A DNA stretch of 64,000 bases from Spirochaetota bacterium (GTDB lineage Bacteria > Spirochaetota > Spirochaetia > Sphaerochaetales > Sphaerochaetaceae): contig JAEXDQ010000036.1 of the NCBI GenBank assembly GCA_023401595.1, forward strand, positions 112,723 to 176,722, in the 5' to 3' direction. Under the pieces are notes generated by a model. The model was not told the origin of the DNA, did not search any database, and was given only the letters and a program-made list of their open reading frames with translations. This document shows positions 8,956-17,734 of the stretch, in pieces. A program made the position numbers and the translations under genes. Positions within the stretch are counted from its first letter, which is position 1; the number at the start of each line of letters is the position of its first letter.

Positions 8956-9093
8956 CTGAAAGCCCCTCCCCTCGTTGTCCTGAGTATGGCACCCATAACC
9001 TGTCATGGTATGTCAGGTTATAATGGCAATCTTGAAAATCTTCTTGTACGGTTCGGAAACTGCGATTCCATACGTCAATCTGAACTCAGGCTA

Positions 9094-10740
9094 TTAAGCG
9101 ATGCTACATACAACGCCTTGATATGCGCCAAGTACGGTACGGCCATCGCCAAGCTGATCCAGGTCGCCGGGGATTTCGTCCGTGCTGAACAACAGCCGAT
9201 CGCCCTCAAGCGCGACATCGGGATTCTCGCTACCGGACTTCCGGAGGGAGAACGCCACGGACTTGCCTGAAAAATTCAACAGCACGAGCCGTTGCTTTCC
9301 ATGGTATTCCCGTACGTACGCCATCACATCGTCCGAGGAGGTCTCCAGAAATCTATGAGAACCGAGCCGAAGGACCTCGTCGTGGTTGCGCAACCGCAAC
9401 AGGGCCCTGTAGTAGGAGAGCATTGAAGCGGGGTCGTCCTTCTGCGCCTCGACGTTCCGTACCGAATGGTCCGGACCGAGCGGAAGCCATGGACGCTTTT
9501 CCGAAAAGCCGGCGTAGGTTGAGGCATCCCATTGCATCGGGGAACGTTCGGGATCCCGTCCAGGATGGAACGGCCAGTACTTTTTTCCTAGCGGATCATG
9601 GAACTTGCTGCGGGGAAGACGAATGTCGGACATGCCGAGCTCCTCCCCATAATAGATGAACGGAGTTCCTTTCTGGGTCAGCAGGAACAGCGCCGCAAGC
9701 TTCGCCTTAGGCAGACTGCCCTTGAACCGGCTGATCGCCCTCGGCATATCATGGTTCGATAAAACCCAGCAGGGCCAGCCTTCGGCGGGCATCGACTTGT
9801 ACCAACGCTGCGCGACCCGGCGCCATTGCCTGGCGCCCCATTTCGTACTGAGCAAAGTGAAATCAAACGCAAGGTTCAGTTCATTGGTTCCGTCGCCAAG
9901 ATAGGAAGCCGCCTTTTCAGGCTCTCCCGGAGCCTCGACCATGATCTCCCCTACCAGCATGCGATCATCATATTCGTCCATCATCCGTCTGAACCGGCGG
10001 AGCTTGCCGTGGGCTTCCGGACGGTTGCGGTCGAACAAATGCCGCTGCATGTCGTATGGCCGGGGAGTGGCCCCGATACACCCCGGGTTATCGCGGAACA
10101 TGTCGTCCTTGATGATCGCGTTGATCACGTCGAGGCGAAATCCATCCACACCTTTTTCCAACCAGAAACGGATATCGTCGAACAACGCCTCCACAACCTC
10201 GTCGTTGCGCCAATTCAGGTCAGGCTGTTCAGCGAGGAAGGAATGCAGGTAGTACTGTCCACGTTTCGGCTCGAACGTCCAGGCTCGTCCACCGAAACAA
10301 GCGTACCAGTTGTTCGGCATCCCCCTGCGGTTGCCGGGAACCTTGTCCTTCCAGATATAGAAGTCGCTCTTCGGGTTGTCACGGCTGGAAGAACTCTCCT
10401 TGAACCAGGCATGTTCGCTGGAGGTATGGTTCAACACCATGTCGAGTATCACCTTGATACCCCGGTCATGGGCCTTGGATATCAGTTCATCCATATCGGA
10501 CAATGCGCCGAACAAAGGATCGACGCCCCGGTAGTCGCTCACATCGTATCCGAAATCAAACATCGGGGAGGGATAGATGGGGCTGAGCCATATCGCCCCG
10601 ACGCCGAGCCATTGCAAGTAGTCGAGACGGCTGATGATTCCAGGGATATCGCCCACCCCGTCGCCATTGGAATCCTGGAAGCTTCTCGGGTATATCTGGT
10701 AGACCACACCCTCTTTCCACCACGTCTCGAACTGCCGCAT
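9094..10740 (-). CDS. GH13 alpha-glucosidase (oligo-1,6-glucosidase / trehalose-6-phosphate hydrolase type)
   Basis: A 548-residue cytosolic glycoside hydrolase of family 13. The start at 10740 follows a strong GAGGAGGT site and gives MRQFETWWKEGVVYQIYPRSFQDSNGDGVGD, the typical N-terminus of oligo-1,6-glucosidases. The four conserved regions are visible: DMVLNH, GFRLDVIN with the Asp nucleophile, GEIMVEAP with the catalytic Glu, and LSNHD. The QDSNGDGVGDIPGI calcium-loop motif also fits. It would cut alpha-1,6 or alpha-1,4 linked short glucosides after import. No transporter or regulator gene is directly attached, and GtrA is divergent. It is unlikely to belong to the sulfoquinovose locus, being separated from it by an unrelated gene. 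Confidence 0.9.
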   Translation of the reverse strand: MRQFETWWKEGVVYQIYPRSFQDSNGDGVGDIPGIISRLDYLQWLGVGAIWLSPIYPSPMFDFGYDVSDYRGVDPLFGALSDMDELISKAHDRGIKVILDMVLNHTSSEHAWFKESSSSRDNPKSDFYIWKDKVPGNRRGMPNNWYACFGGRAWTFEPKRGQYYLHSFLAEQPDLNWRNDEVVEALFDDIRFWLEKGVDGFRLDVINAIIKDDMFRDNPGCIGATPRPYDMQRHLFDRNRPEAHGKLRRFRRMMDEYDDRMLVGEIMVEAPGEPEKAASYLGDGTNELNLAFDFTLLSTKWGARQWRRVAQRWYKSMPAEGWPCWVLSNHDMPRAISRFKGSLPKAKLAALFLLTQKGTPFIYYGEELGMSDIRLPRSKFHDPLGKKYWPFHPGRDPERSPMQWDASTYAGFSEKRPWLPLGPDHSVRNVEAQKDDPASMLSYYRALLRLRNHDEVLRLGSHRFLETSSDDVMAYVREYHGKQRLVLLNFSGKSVAFSLRKSGSENPDVALEGDRLLFSTDEIPGDLDQLGDGRTVLGAYQGVVCSIA

Positions 10741-10896
10741 ACAGACCTCCTCGCCCATCCGACGGATACGAACACGGACACAGTGTATCACCGCATCACG
10801 GATGAGAGAACATTTTTCAGAAAAAACGGATAAAAACAAACAGTATCACAGCAGACCGTCATATACACAGAAAAACAAACGATATACGATATCGGC

Positions 10897-11325
10897 ATGG
10901 ATAAGAAAGAGCCGATTCATCAGAACGCACTACAGATACTCAAGTTCACCCTGTTCTCGATCAGCGCGGGTATCATCCAGACACTTGCGTTTACCGCATG
11001 TGAAGAACTGTTCGGATTTTCCTATTGGCCGAGCTATCTGATTGCTCTGATACTTTCGATACTCTGGAATTTCACGCTCAACCGTCGTTATACATTCAAA
11101 TCCGCAGCGAACATACCGGTGGCGATGTTGAAGCTCGGTATCTATTATGCGGTCTTCACGCCGACGTCTACATGGATGGGACATGAACTGGTTTCACAAG
11201 GAGTCAACGACTATGTGGTTTTGTTCGGGACCATGGTGATAAACCTGGCGACGGAGTTCCTTGTCAGCAGGTTCATAATATACCGCGGTCAGGTCAATAC
11301 CCGTCCCGACGCCGTAGCCCGGTAG
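10897..11325 (+). CDS. GtrA family membrane protein
   Basis: A 142-residue protein with four predicted membrane helices: about residues 14-35, 42-62 (YLIALILSILWNFTLNRRYTFKS, the hallmark GtrA segment with the WNF...NR.YTF motif), 75-95 and 105-128. GtrA-like proteins are thought to move lipid-linked sugars such as undecaprenyl-phosphate glucose, or to assist cell-wall polysaccharide modification. No obvious Shine-Dalgarno is present before the ATG. The stop is directly abutted, tail to tail, by the stop of the gene on the other strand. No glycosyltransferase is adjacent, so the exact role is open. Confidence 0.85.
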   Translation: MDKKEPIHQNALQILKFTLFSISAGIIQTLAFTACEELFGFSYWPSYLIALILSILWNFTLNRRYTFKSAANIPVAMLKLGIYYAVFTPTSTWMGHELVSQGVNDYVVLFGTMVINLATEFLVSRFIIYRGQVNTRPDAVAR

Positions 11326-11820
11326 TCAGATTTTGTGATACCGCAGCCGGCAGACCGGATCGCCTTTCGCTATGCACTGGGGCAGGTCGAGCTTCGCGCC
11401 GTAGCGTTCGCCGATTCCATGGTCTCCGCACATGGCGATATCACAGAGCCAGGCGATTTCTTCATCGTCGCACCCCTGTTTCTGCCACGCCTTGACCAAC
11501 GGACAATAATGAAAGTCTATATCAAGCTCATCATCCGTGCTTTTCAACACATCCATCTCGAAGACCAGCTGGGCGGGTTTCGTGAACAACGTCTTGCGCA
11601 ATCCCTTGAGACTGGAAGTCCCGCCCTTCTTCACAAGCCCCTCGCCTTGGAACAGCCCGCAACGCTTGATCGCGGCCGGTGCGAAAGCGTCCCACTCCAG
11701 TCCGTTTCTGGACGCTTCATCGCATAATAGATACAGCCATAGGGCGCGATGCTCCAGCTGCTCTCTGATCGCCTGCAGAATACTCCACCTTTTATGCGGT
11801 TCATTCGTTATCTTGCTCAT
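11326..11820 (-). CDS. L-2-amino-thiazoline-4-carboxylate (ATC) hydrolase-like family protein
   Basis: A 164-residue soluble protein. The C-terminal block FHYCPLVKAWQKQGC, CDIAMCGDHGIGERYGAKLDL and IAKGDPVCRLRY matches the pattern of the ATC_hydrolase Pfam family, including the conserved CPL, the D/H around residue 130 and the final GDPVC. Start at 11820 is chosen because GGAGGGCGAG lies immediately upstream; a frame 17 codons longer is open but unsupported. Family members are widespread in anaerobes, and most are not demonstrated ATC hydrolases, so the enzymatic name should be read as a family label. It lies between GtrA and the sulfoquinovosidase gene, with no clear functional link to either. 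Confidence 0.7.
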   Translation of the reverse strand: MSKITNEPHKRWSILQAIREQLEHRALWLYLLCDEASRNGLEWDAFAPAAIKRCGLFQGEGLVKKGGTSSLKGLRKTLFTKPAQLVFEMDVLKSTDDELDIDFHYCPLVKAWQKQGCDDEEIAWLCDIAMCGDHGIGERYGAKLDLPQCIAKGDPVCRLRYHKI

Positions 11821-11964
11821 CTCGCCCTCCGAAGGTCCTGGTATGCACGTATTGGTTATCCTACGCCACAAACGGCGTTCCTACAAGCGCAAACGCAACA
11901 ATACGTCGTTCCATTGGACAGGCAGGCGTACCAGCGCGTCCTGCGGCAGGAGCTTCAAAGCCGA

Positions 11965-14010
11965 TCATGAAGGCATGGCGGGTGAAACGGCCTCGCCCCC
12001 GAAAGTCTCCGTCAAGGAAACAAACAAGTCTTCCCAGACGCTTCCCCTGCGGTAGAACACCGGCGGACAGCCAAGCGGCGCGGCTATGAGGTGGTATCCC
12101 CCGGGGAAATCCTCGCCGGTGAACAAGTGCGTCCATCGGTCGTCAGGAAGCAGTACGCCTCGGGAATCGGCAGGCTCCAGCATCGGCGCGACGAGCAGCT
12201 CCCTCCCGAGCAGGTAAGCGTCCTTGCAACCATAGAACGATTCCTCGGGATAATGGAGGAACACCGGACGCATGACGGGAAGCCCCTCCCGAGCGTTCAG
12301 AGAGACCAACTCCTTGAGATACGGTTTCAACGCCACATGGACCGCCGTCATTCTGGTAAAATGCGCGACAGTCCCCTCGTCTCCGTCGAACTGCCAGTTC
12401 TCCTTCGGACGATTCCCCTCATGGGTGCGCATCAACGGCGTGAACGCAGAGAACTCACACCACCGGAGCAACAGCTCTTTCGTCCGCGACATGCCGTAGA
12501 GCGTCGTGTAGCCACCGATATCACTATGGCACAAGCCCATTCCCGACATGGCCAGCGACAACGCGCCCGTCAAAGCGGACGGCAACCCGTCGTCCTCGGA
12601 CCAATCCACATTCTGATCCCCTCCCCACATCATCGGGCAGGCAGCAAGACTTCTGGCGTTCCCGGCCCGCATGAAATAGAGTATCTCATCCTCCATACCG
12701 GCCGACGCCACGGCGTCATGGTTTACCTGTGCCCACAGTCCCGGCCAGGCGTTGTGCATCAGCATGGGGGAACTACCGTCTGCCAGAACGCAGTCCGTGG
12801 GAAGATACTCGCCGAAATCGGCCATCCAGCCGGACAATCCGAAATCGATCATCTCACGCCTGATGACCTCCTGGTACCAACGACGGGCCTCCGGCCTGGT
12901 GAAATCGACGATACCGGCATAGAACTCCCCGAAATCGACGAGATAGACATCGCCGGTCACGGTCAACGCCAGATATCCGGCGACCTTGGCCTCCTCGAAC
13001 AACGGATACCCCTCCAGAACATACGGGTTGATATATCCGAGGAAGCGAACTCCTTGTCGCCGCAGGTCCCCCATCGCCGAATCCAGACCAGGATACAGGG
13101 AGGAGTCCCATTGCCAGTTCCACCGGAGCCGCTTGCCGAACGAAGTAAGCTTCTCCCCTTCCCAGTCCTGAGCCCATATCCCGCAGACGGCCATACCCGC
13201 CGCCCGCATCGCGCCAAGCTTGCGCAAGCACGTCTCGGTACCGCCTTGGATACCGAGAATCACCCCGTCGTAGCACCAATCAGGCAGTTCCGACTGGCGT
13301 CCGAGGAAAGCGGAAACATCCTGCACGACCTGTAGCAACGATTGTTTCCGCCCCACGACGATTTCCGACGGGACATCCCAGAACATCAGATCATGGCTGT
13401 GCGCGTCCGAGAAATCGAAATTCGCGTATCCATAGGTTTCCGCATGGAGGAAATACCCGCGGGACGATACAAACGTCGGCTGAGGATGAAAGGTCGTATG
13501 GTAGTCGCCTCCGGCTCTGTCCTCCTTGTCGGCGGTCTGGGTGATCGCGGTCTGTTTGTTCCTTCCGACCCCCTGTTCCTGCGTCCACAACGGGAAATTC
13601 CTGCCCCGGAGATCAAGATAGGAGAATTGTTCGCCACAACCGTATACATGCTCTCCGTCAGTCGCGAAAAACCGCAACAGCAGCCTGTTGCAGTCTTTCG
13701 GGGAGACGTCGAACTTCATATGCAACCGACCGTCCTGTTCAAACAGGAAACAACGCACCGCCGCTCCGTCGGCCTCGAAGCGAATCTGGTAGTGCAGAAC
13801 CCCTTCCACGAGAGATTCCGTCAGGGAATACGAGCAGAGCCCCGTCACGTTCAGCGACCGTTCGGAAAAGAAATAGTTTCCGCGGTACATGTCTATGTCC
13901 GCGACGCCGACGCCGAGCCTGATGAACGGATGCTCAGCGCTGTGGTCGATCAAAACGAGGTCGTCGTATGCGACGACCAGCCGATCTCCATCCATCGTAC
14001 AAGCGATCAT
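11965..14010 (-). CDS. yihQ: GH31 sulfoquinovosidase (YihQ family)
   Basis: A 681-residue glycoside hydrolase that would release sulfoquinovose (6-deoxy-6-sulfoglucose) from sulfoquinovosyl glycerol or lipid head groups. Long identical blocks to E. coli YihQ, recalled from memory, include GCGEQFSY-DLRG, EQGVGRNKQT, GIQGGTE, GIWAQDW and GGYTTL. The catalytic pair is Asp398 (in GWMADFGEYLPTD) and Asp465 (in GGDQNVDW). The sulfonate and sugar contacts Gln255, Gln281, Arg294, Trp297 and Tyr501 are all kept, each exactly 7 residues lower than the E. coli numbering. This separates it from ordinary GH31 alpha-glucosidases. There is no signal peptide, so it acts in the cytosol on an imported glycoside. 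A GAGGGGAG site precedes the ATG. It follows the two ABC permease genes on the same strand. Confidence 0.92.
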   Translation of the reverse strand: MIACTMDGDRLVVAYDDLVLIDHSAEHPFIRLGVGVADIDMYRGNYFFSERSLNVTGLCSYSLTESLVEGVLHYQIRFEADGAAVRCFLFEQDGRLHMKFDVSPKDCNRLLLRFFATDGEHVYGCGEQFSYLDLRGRNFPLWTQEQGVGRNKQTAITQTADKEDRAGGDYHTTFHPQPTFVSSRGYFLHAETYGYANFDFSDAHSHDLMFWDVPSEIVVGRKQSLLQVVQDVSAFLGRQSELPDWCYDGVILGIQGGTETCLRKLGAMRAAGMAVCGIWAQDWEGEKLTSFGKRLRWNWQWDSSLYPGLDSAMGDLRRQGVRFLGYINPYVLEGYPLFEEAKVAGYLALTVTGDVYLVDFGEFYAGIVDFTRPEARRWYQEVIRREMIDFGLSGWMADFGEYLPTDCVLADGSSPMLMHNAWPGLWAQVNHDAVASAGMEDEILYFMRAGNARSLAACPMMWGGDQNVDWSEDDGLPSALTGALSLAMSGMGLCHSDIGGYTTLYGMSRTKELLLRWCEFSAFTPLMRTHEGNRPKENWQFDGDEGTVAHFTRMTAVHVALKPYLKELVSLNAREGLPVMRPVFLHYPEESFYGCKDAYLLGRELLVAPMLEPADSRGVLLPDDRWTHLFTGEDFPGGYHLIAAPLGCPPVFYRRGSVWEDLFVSLTETFGGEAVSPAMPS

Positions 14011-14180
14011 GACACTCCCCTCGGACTTGCCCCAAAAACCGATATACGATCATTCCACGGTTCGCCGCAGCACCATTGAAGGAATTCTCGCACCAGCCTT
14101 GTTTTCAGTTCCATCGTTCATACTCTTCGACATCTTACCGGCTGCAAGCCCTGTTCCCGGCAGGTCGAACCGATGCCCTG

Positions 14181-14194
14181 ATGCCCTAGGGCAT
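14181..14194. promoter_or_regulatory. 14-bp perfect palindrome between permease and sulfoquinovosidase genes
   Basis: ATGCCCTAGGGCAT is fully self-complementary and lies in the 217-base gap between the permease stop (14228) and the sulfoquinovosidase start (14010). It could be an operator for a separate promoter or part of an RNA stem. It does not resemble the ROK-type operators elsewhere in the locus. Confidence 0.35.
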
Positions 14195-14227
14195 TTCGGA
14201 CAATCTCCGTTCGTGAACGGAAGCCCG

Positions 14228-15070
14228 TCAGCCTTTTACCGCGCCCGCCGTCAACCCTCCGATGATCTTGTCATGAAGGAACACATACGCGACCACGCTC
14301 GGAATGATCGTCACGACGATCGCAGCATACATGCTGCCGTAGTCGGTGATGAACTGACTGGTGAAGAACTTGATACCCAACTGTATGGTACGGGACTCTA
14401 TGCTGGAAGTCAGCAGCATCGCCATCAGGAACTCATTCCACGCATAGATGAAGCAGAACGTACCGGCGGTGACCAGCCCAGAACGGGACAAAGGGAAGAT
14501 GATCTTCGAAAAACGCTGCAAGAAACCGCAGCCGTCGATAATCGCCGCCTCTTCCAGCTCCCTGGGGATACTCTTCATGAAAGCCGTCACAAGGAATATC
14601 GATACGGGGATGTTGACCGCCGAATAGACCAGGATCAACGCGAGGAGCTTATTGTACAGGTGAGTCCTTGTGACCAACGTGAAATACGGGACCATGAAGG
14701 AGATGACGGGAATCAGCACGCCGGCGGTAAGAATCGTATGGATCAGGTCGCGCCCCCTGAAATGCTCGCGGGCGAGTATGAAGGAAGCCATCGCGGTCAC
14801 CGCGATGTTCAGACACACGGCGAACACCGATACAATGACGGAATTCAGGAACAGACGGGGGAGGCTCGCCATCGAAAACGCCTTCGCATAGTTGTTCCAT
14901 TGCAATTTGGACGGCAAGCCGAACGGGGACACCTGCAACTCAAGGTTCGTCCGGAAAGAACTAACTATCAGCCAGACCAACGGCAACAGCGCGACCGCGA
15001 GCAGACAGATGAGGAATATCCATTTGACAGTATTCAGAACAATGTAGGAGACAGAACGTCGGTATTTCAT
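14228..15070 (-). CDS. ABC sugar transporter permease, MalG type (putative sulfoquinovose/SQ-glycoside importer)
   Basis: A 280-residue inner-membrane permease with six hydrophobic segments. The EAA loop that docks the ATPase reads EEAAIIDGCGFLQRFSKIIFPL near residues 190-211. The start is the ATG at 15070, served by GGGAGG five bases upstream; a GTG one codon earlier falls between them. It follows the MalF-type permease with a 10-base gap. No ATPase gene is in the locus, which is common where a shared MsmK/UgpC-like ATPase serves several importers. Substrate assignment rests on context: it sits between a solute-binding protein and the sulfoquinovosidase. Confidence 0.9.
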   Translation of the reverse strand: MKYRRSVSYIVLNTVKWIFLICLLAVALLPLVWLIVSSFRTNLELQVSPFGLPSKLQWNNYAKAFSMASLPRLFLNSVIVSVFAVCLNIAVTAMASFILAREHFRGRDLIHTILTAGVLIPVISFMVPYFTLVTRTHLYNKLLALILVYSAVNIPVSIFLVTAFMKSIPRELEEAAIIDGCGFLQRFSKIIFPLSRSGLVTAGTFCFIYAWNEFLMAMLLTSSIESRTIQLGIKFFTSQFITDYGSMYAAIVVTIIPSVVAYVFLHDKIIGGLTAGAVKG

Positions 15071-15080
15071 CACTTCCTCC

Positions 15081-15974
15081 CTACTGGGCCATCTCGGACA
15101 TGGGGTCCGACTTGCCGAAGACCTTCCGCAGCAGACTGATCACCACCGTCCCGAGCAGGATCAGGAACACCCCGGCGGTACTCGCTTCGCTATAGCGCAA
15201 CGCATCCATCTTCAGGTACAGGTCAATGCCCATCGTCGTCGTGGCGTAGGCGGGGCCGCCGCCGGTCATGAGATACGTCGATTCAAAATGACGGATGCCA
15301 TAGGCCATGGCCAGCGTCATGGTAGTGACGAGACTCCCCCGGAGCATCGGCAACGTGATGTTGAATTCCTGCTGCAACGTACTGGCGCCGTCGATCTCCG
15401 CCGCCTCGTAGAGCGTCTTGGGAATGTTCATGGCGGAAGCGAGCAATACGATCATGAAATAACCGATATAGATGACGGTCTGGAAGATCACCGCCCCCAA
15501 CGCCGTGGAGGGGTCTCCCAGCCAGTTGCGAGGCGCGGCTCCAAACACTTTGCCGAGGACGGCGTTGACAGGCCCCGTCACATTGTACATCGCGACCCAG
15601 ACCATGGCCAACGCCACGGTGCTGATGACGTTCGGCAGATAATATACGGTACGCATGAATTTCCAACCCTTCGGTCTACGAACCAGTATCATGGCGACTA
15701 TGGCCGCCAGAGGTACTTGTATGAACCCCTGGCACAACGCCCAGACGACATTGTTGACCAGAGCCTTGCGGAAGGTAGGGTCGGAGACGAGCTTCGTATA
15801 ATTCGAGAACCCGTTGAACTTCATCGAACCTATGCCTCGCCAGCTCGTAAAGCTCGTCATGACCGTGAATATGAACGGATAGACGAAAAAAGCGATGAAC
15901 AGAATCGCGACCGGAAGCAGGAACAACGTCCGGCCCAACAGGTTGGAATGGTTTCTTGCGCGAGCTTTCTGCAT
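15081..15974 (-). CDS. ABC sugar transporter permease, MalF/UgpA type (putative sulfoquinovose/SQ-glycoside importer)
   Basis: A 297-residue permease with an arginine-rich N-terminus, a first membrane helix at about 16-38 (LFLLPVAILFIAFFVYPFIFTVMTSF, with the family proline/tyrosine pattern) and five more helices. The EAA motif YEAAEIDGASTLQQEFNITLPML is near residues 190-212. AGGGGAGTGACAG precedes the ATG. The gene is separated from the upstream solute-binding protein gene by 255 bases containing a strong hairpin, which probably lowers permease expression relative to the binding protein. Confidence 0.9.
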   Translation of the reverse strand: MQKARARNHSNLLGRTLFLLPVAILFIAFFVYPFIFTVMTSFTSWRGIGSMKFNGFSNYTKLVSDPTFRKALVNNVVWALCQGFIQVPLAAIVAMILVRRPKGWKFMRTVYYLPNVISTVALAMVWVAMYNVTGPVNAVLGKVFGAAPRNWLGDPSTALGAVIFQTVIYIGYFMIVLLASAMNIPKTLYEAAEIDGASTLQQEFNITLPMLRGSLVTTMTLAMAYGIRHFESTYLMTGGGPAYATTTMGIDLYLKMDALRYSEASTAGVFLILLGTVVISLLRKVFGKSDPMSEMAQ

Positions 15975-16137
15975 CTGTCACTCCCCTTCTTGATATAGTC
16001 CTTGCGAATGAAAAAGATTCCAGGCAAAGGAATCGCCCCTGAACCTTATCCGAGTACAATCCCGGCCGTCAGCTTTCCCTGACCGGCATTCCTTCGCAAG
16101 GCTCTTGTCCGGCACAACCATTCCTATCGGCTTTCAT

Positions 16138-16180
16138 GGTCTTCCCCGACACCCTGTTTTCCAAGATATCGGGGAAGACC
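16138..16180 (-). promoter_or_regulatory. Intercistronic hairpin between binding-protein and permease genes
   Basis: GGTCTTCCCCGA (16138-16149) and TCGGGGAAGACC (16169-16180) form a perfect 12-bp stem with a 19-base loop. No U-run follows on the minus strand. The position is where maltose-type operons carry mRNA-stabilising or attenuating stems that favour the binding protein. Confidence 0.6.
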
Positions 16181-16229
16181 GAGGTCGCGTACCAATGGAC
16201 GACGACCTCAGCCTACCACGGTTCAGGCG

Positions 16230-17498
16230 CTATCGCTCGATTTTTTTATCGACCAGCGCACAGAATTCCTCAGGAGTGATCCGTCCCAACGCCAAAGCGC
16301 CGAGCTGCTGGGCGAATTCAAGGGTGACCTCCGCCCCCAAGGCGGCTTCAAGGTCGAACGCTGTCGTCGAGGCCGCCGCAGCGATATCGTAGAACTGCTT
16401 CTGCAGAACGTTGGCCGGCCGGTAGTCGTTCTTGATAGCGAACATGGCGCCGGAGGATTCCGCGATCCGGGCGATGTTCTCAGGTTTTGTCAGGAACTGC
16501 AGGAATTCCAGGATTGCGGCTTCCCTCGCCTTGTCCTTGGTCGACGCGGCGCAGATGTTCGCCTGGAGCCGACTGATCATGAAGCCCTTCGTCGCCCCAG
16601 CGGGAGGAAGTCCGTCAATGACGATCGAATCAAAGAAAGGAGTTTCGGCAAGGTCGGCGCGTCCAGCGTACCAGGGACCGTTGGAGAACACCGCGGTACG
16701 TCCCGCGAGGAAATGTCCGCCGCTGCCCCCCGCGCCAAGACCGACCGCGTCGGCGGTAGAGTAATTGACGATGATGTCCTTCAATATCGAAGCGGCTTGC
16801 ACGAACGCGGGATCTGTGAACGGCTTTGACCAGACGTCGACGCCGCCGAGTGAAACCGCGAGATGTGAGAACCAGATCATGGAAGTCCAGGCGTTCGTAT
16901 CGCCGGTCATCTGGCTCGTCGGCGCGATTCCAGCCGCCTTGAGCTTGTTGAACGCCGCATACATTTCATCCATGGTCTTCGGCACTTCGTTCACTCCGGC
17001 TGTACGGAACGCATCCATGTTGTACCAGATCGGCAATATGGCGGTTTCCATCGGAAGGGATTTCAACTGACCGTCGATCGTCGACTGGGCGATGGAACCT
17101 GAGTCGAACGAGGCTTTCCACGCAGGAGCCATCGTATCGGCGAAATTCATCAGAAGATTCGACTGATAGAACTGTTCGGTAGTCGGATTCAGTTTGATCG
17201 TAAAAATATCCGCCGGCGCGATTCCCGCGGCGAGCGAGGTCCGAACCTTCTGTTCATACGCATTATAGTCCGGCTGGGGCTCGATGACGACCTTGACGCT
17301 TCCCGCATGGGCGGCGTTGAACTCTTCTACGAGAGACTCCACCGCGGGAGCCTTGCTGTCAGCACCCACCCAGATGCTCGCCCAACGAAGTTCGACTTCC
17401 TTGTTTGGGGATTCCGTCTGGCCATTGCCGAACACGGGAGCCAGAACGCACAGGGCAACAAGCAGCAGAACCACCATGTTTTTTTTCGAATGCAACAT
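16230..17498 (-). CDS. Extracytoplasmic solute-binding protein of sugar ABC importer (family 1)
   Basis: A 422-residue exported protein. Residues 1-24 form a signal peptide (MLHSKKNMVV followed by an Ala/Leu/Val core and APVFGNG); cleavage is expected after FGNG, and no lipobox cysteine is present. The mature part has the two-lobed family 1 binding-protein pattern, with ADIFTIKLNPTTEQFYQ and GRTAVFSNGPWYAG. AAGGAG precedes the ATG at good spacing. It is the first gene of a minus-strand operon (binding protein, two permeases, sulfoquinovosidase) with its own operator-controlled promoter at 17515-17576. Context suggests it binds sulfoquinovose or sulfoquinovosyl glycerol; the sequence alone does not prove the ligand. 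Confidence 0.88.
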   Translation of the reverse strand: MLHSKKNMVVLLLVALCVLAPVFGNGQTESPNKEVELRWASIWVGADSKAPAVESLVEEFNAAHAGSVKVVIEPQPDYNAYEQKVRTSLAAGIAPADIFTIKLNPTTEQFYQSNLLMNFADTMAPAWKASFDSGSIAQSTIDGQLKSLPMETAILPIWYNMDAFRTAGVNEVPKTMDEMYAAFNKLKAAGIAPTSQMTGDTNAWTSMIWFSHLAVSLGGVDVWSKPFTDPAFVQAASILKDIIVNYSTADAVGLGAGGSGGHFLAGRTAVFSNGPWYAGRADLAETPFFDSIVIDGLPPAGATKGFMISRLQANICAASTKDKAREAAILEFLQFLTKPENIARIAESSGAMFAIKNDYRPANVLQKQFYDIAAAASTTAFDLEAALGAEVTLEFAQQLGALALGRITPEEFCALVDKKIER

Positions 17499-17514
17499 AC
17501 ACGCTCTCCTTTTG

Positions 17515-17576
17515 TATTTATTTTCTTAATGTAAGAAATATATAAACATCTACGCACGATTTTTTCGAGTTGTCAA
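17515..17576 (-). promoter_or_regulatory. Promoter and ROK-type operator of the SQ importer operon
   Basis: On the minus strand, TTGACA (17571-17576) and TAGATG (17547-17552) form a promoter with an 18-base spacer. Directly downstream, 17515-17540 holds an A/T-rich imperfect palindrome with core TTTCTTAATGTAA. The same sequence pattern recurs at 19110-19134 and 21331-21354 in the promoters of the isomerase and transketolase genes, so all three are likely bound by the ROK regulator at 20009-21172. Confidence 0.65.
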
Positions 17577-17734
17577 CAAAAAAGGCGAAAAACGTCTGGA
17601 GCAAGCTCCTTGCAGTCCCCCCATCGGCGAACCAGGCCCCCCCCGTCAATACATCATCGTACCGCCTTCCCATGCTTTTCCGCAAAACGTTCCGCCTCCC
17701 AATGGGTCAGCCGCTTCGAAGGAGCGAAACGCGG

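Noticed and set aside
9094..10740. GH13 glucosidase as a member of the sulfoquinovose locus
   Set aside because: Separated by two unrelated genes on other transcripts and lacking the ROK operator.
9826..10833. Long plus-strand open frame of 335 codons over the GH13 gene
   Set aside because: It is antisense to a clear GH13 protein and has no recognisable domain or ribosome site; high-GC frames commonly stay open opposite real genes.
12091..13335. 414-codon plus-strand frame, and others over the GH31 gene
   Set aside because: Antisense shadow of the sulfoquinovosidase, with low-complexity Arg/Pro/Gln-rich translation.
13889..15139. 416-codon plus-strand frame over the permease genes
   Set aside because: Shadow of two well-supported permease genes and composed of Arg/Gln/His-rich sequence.
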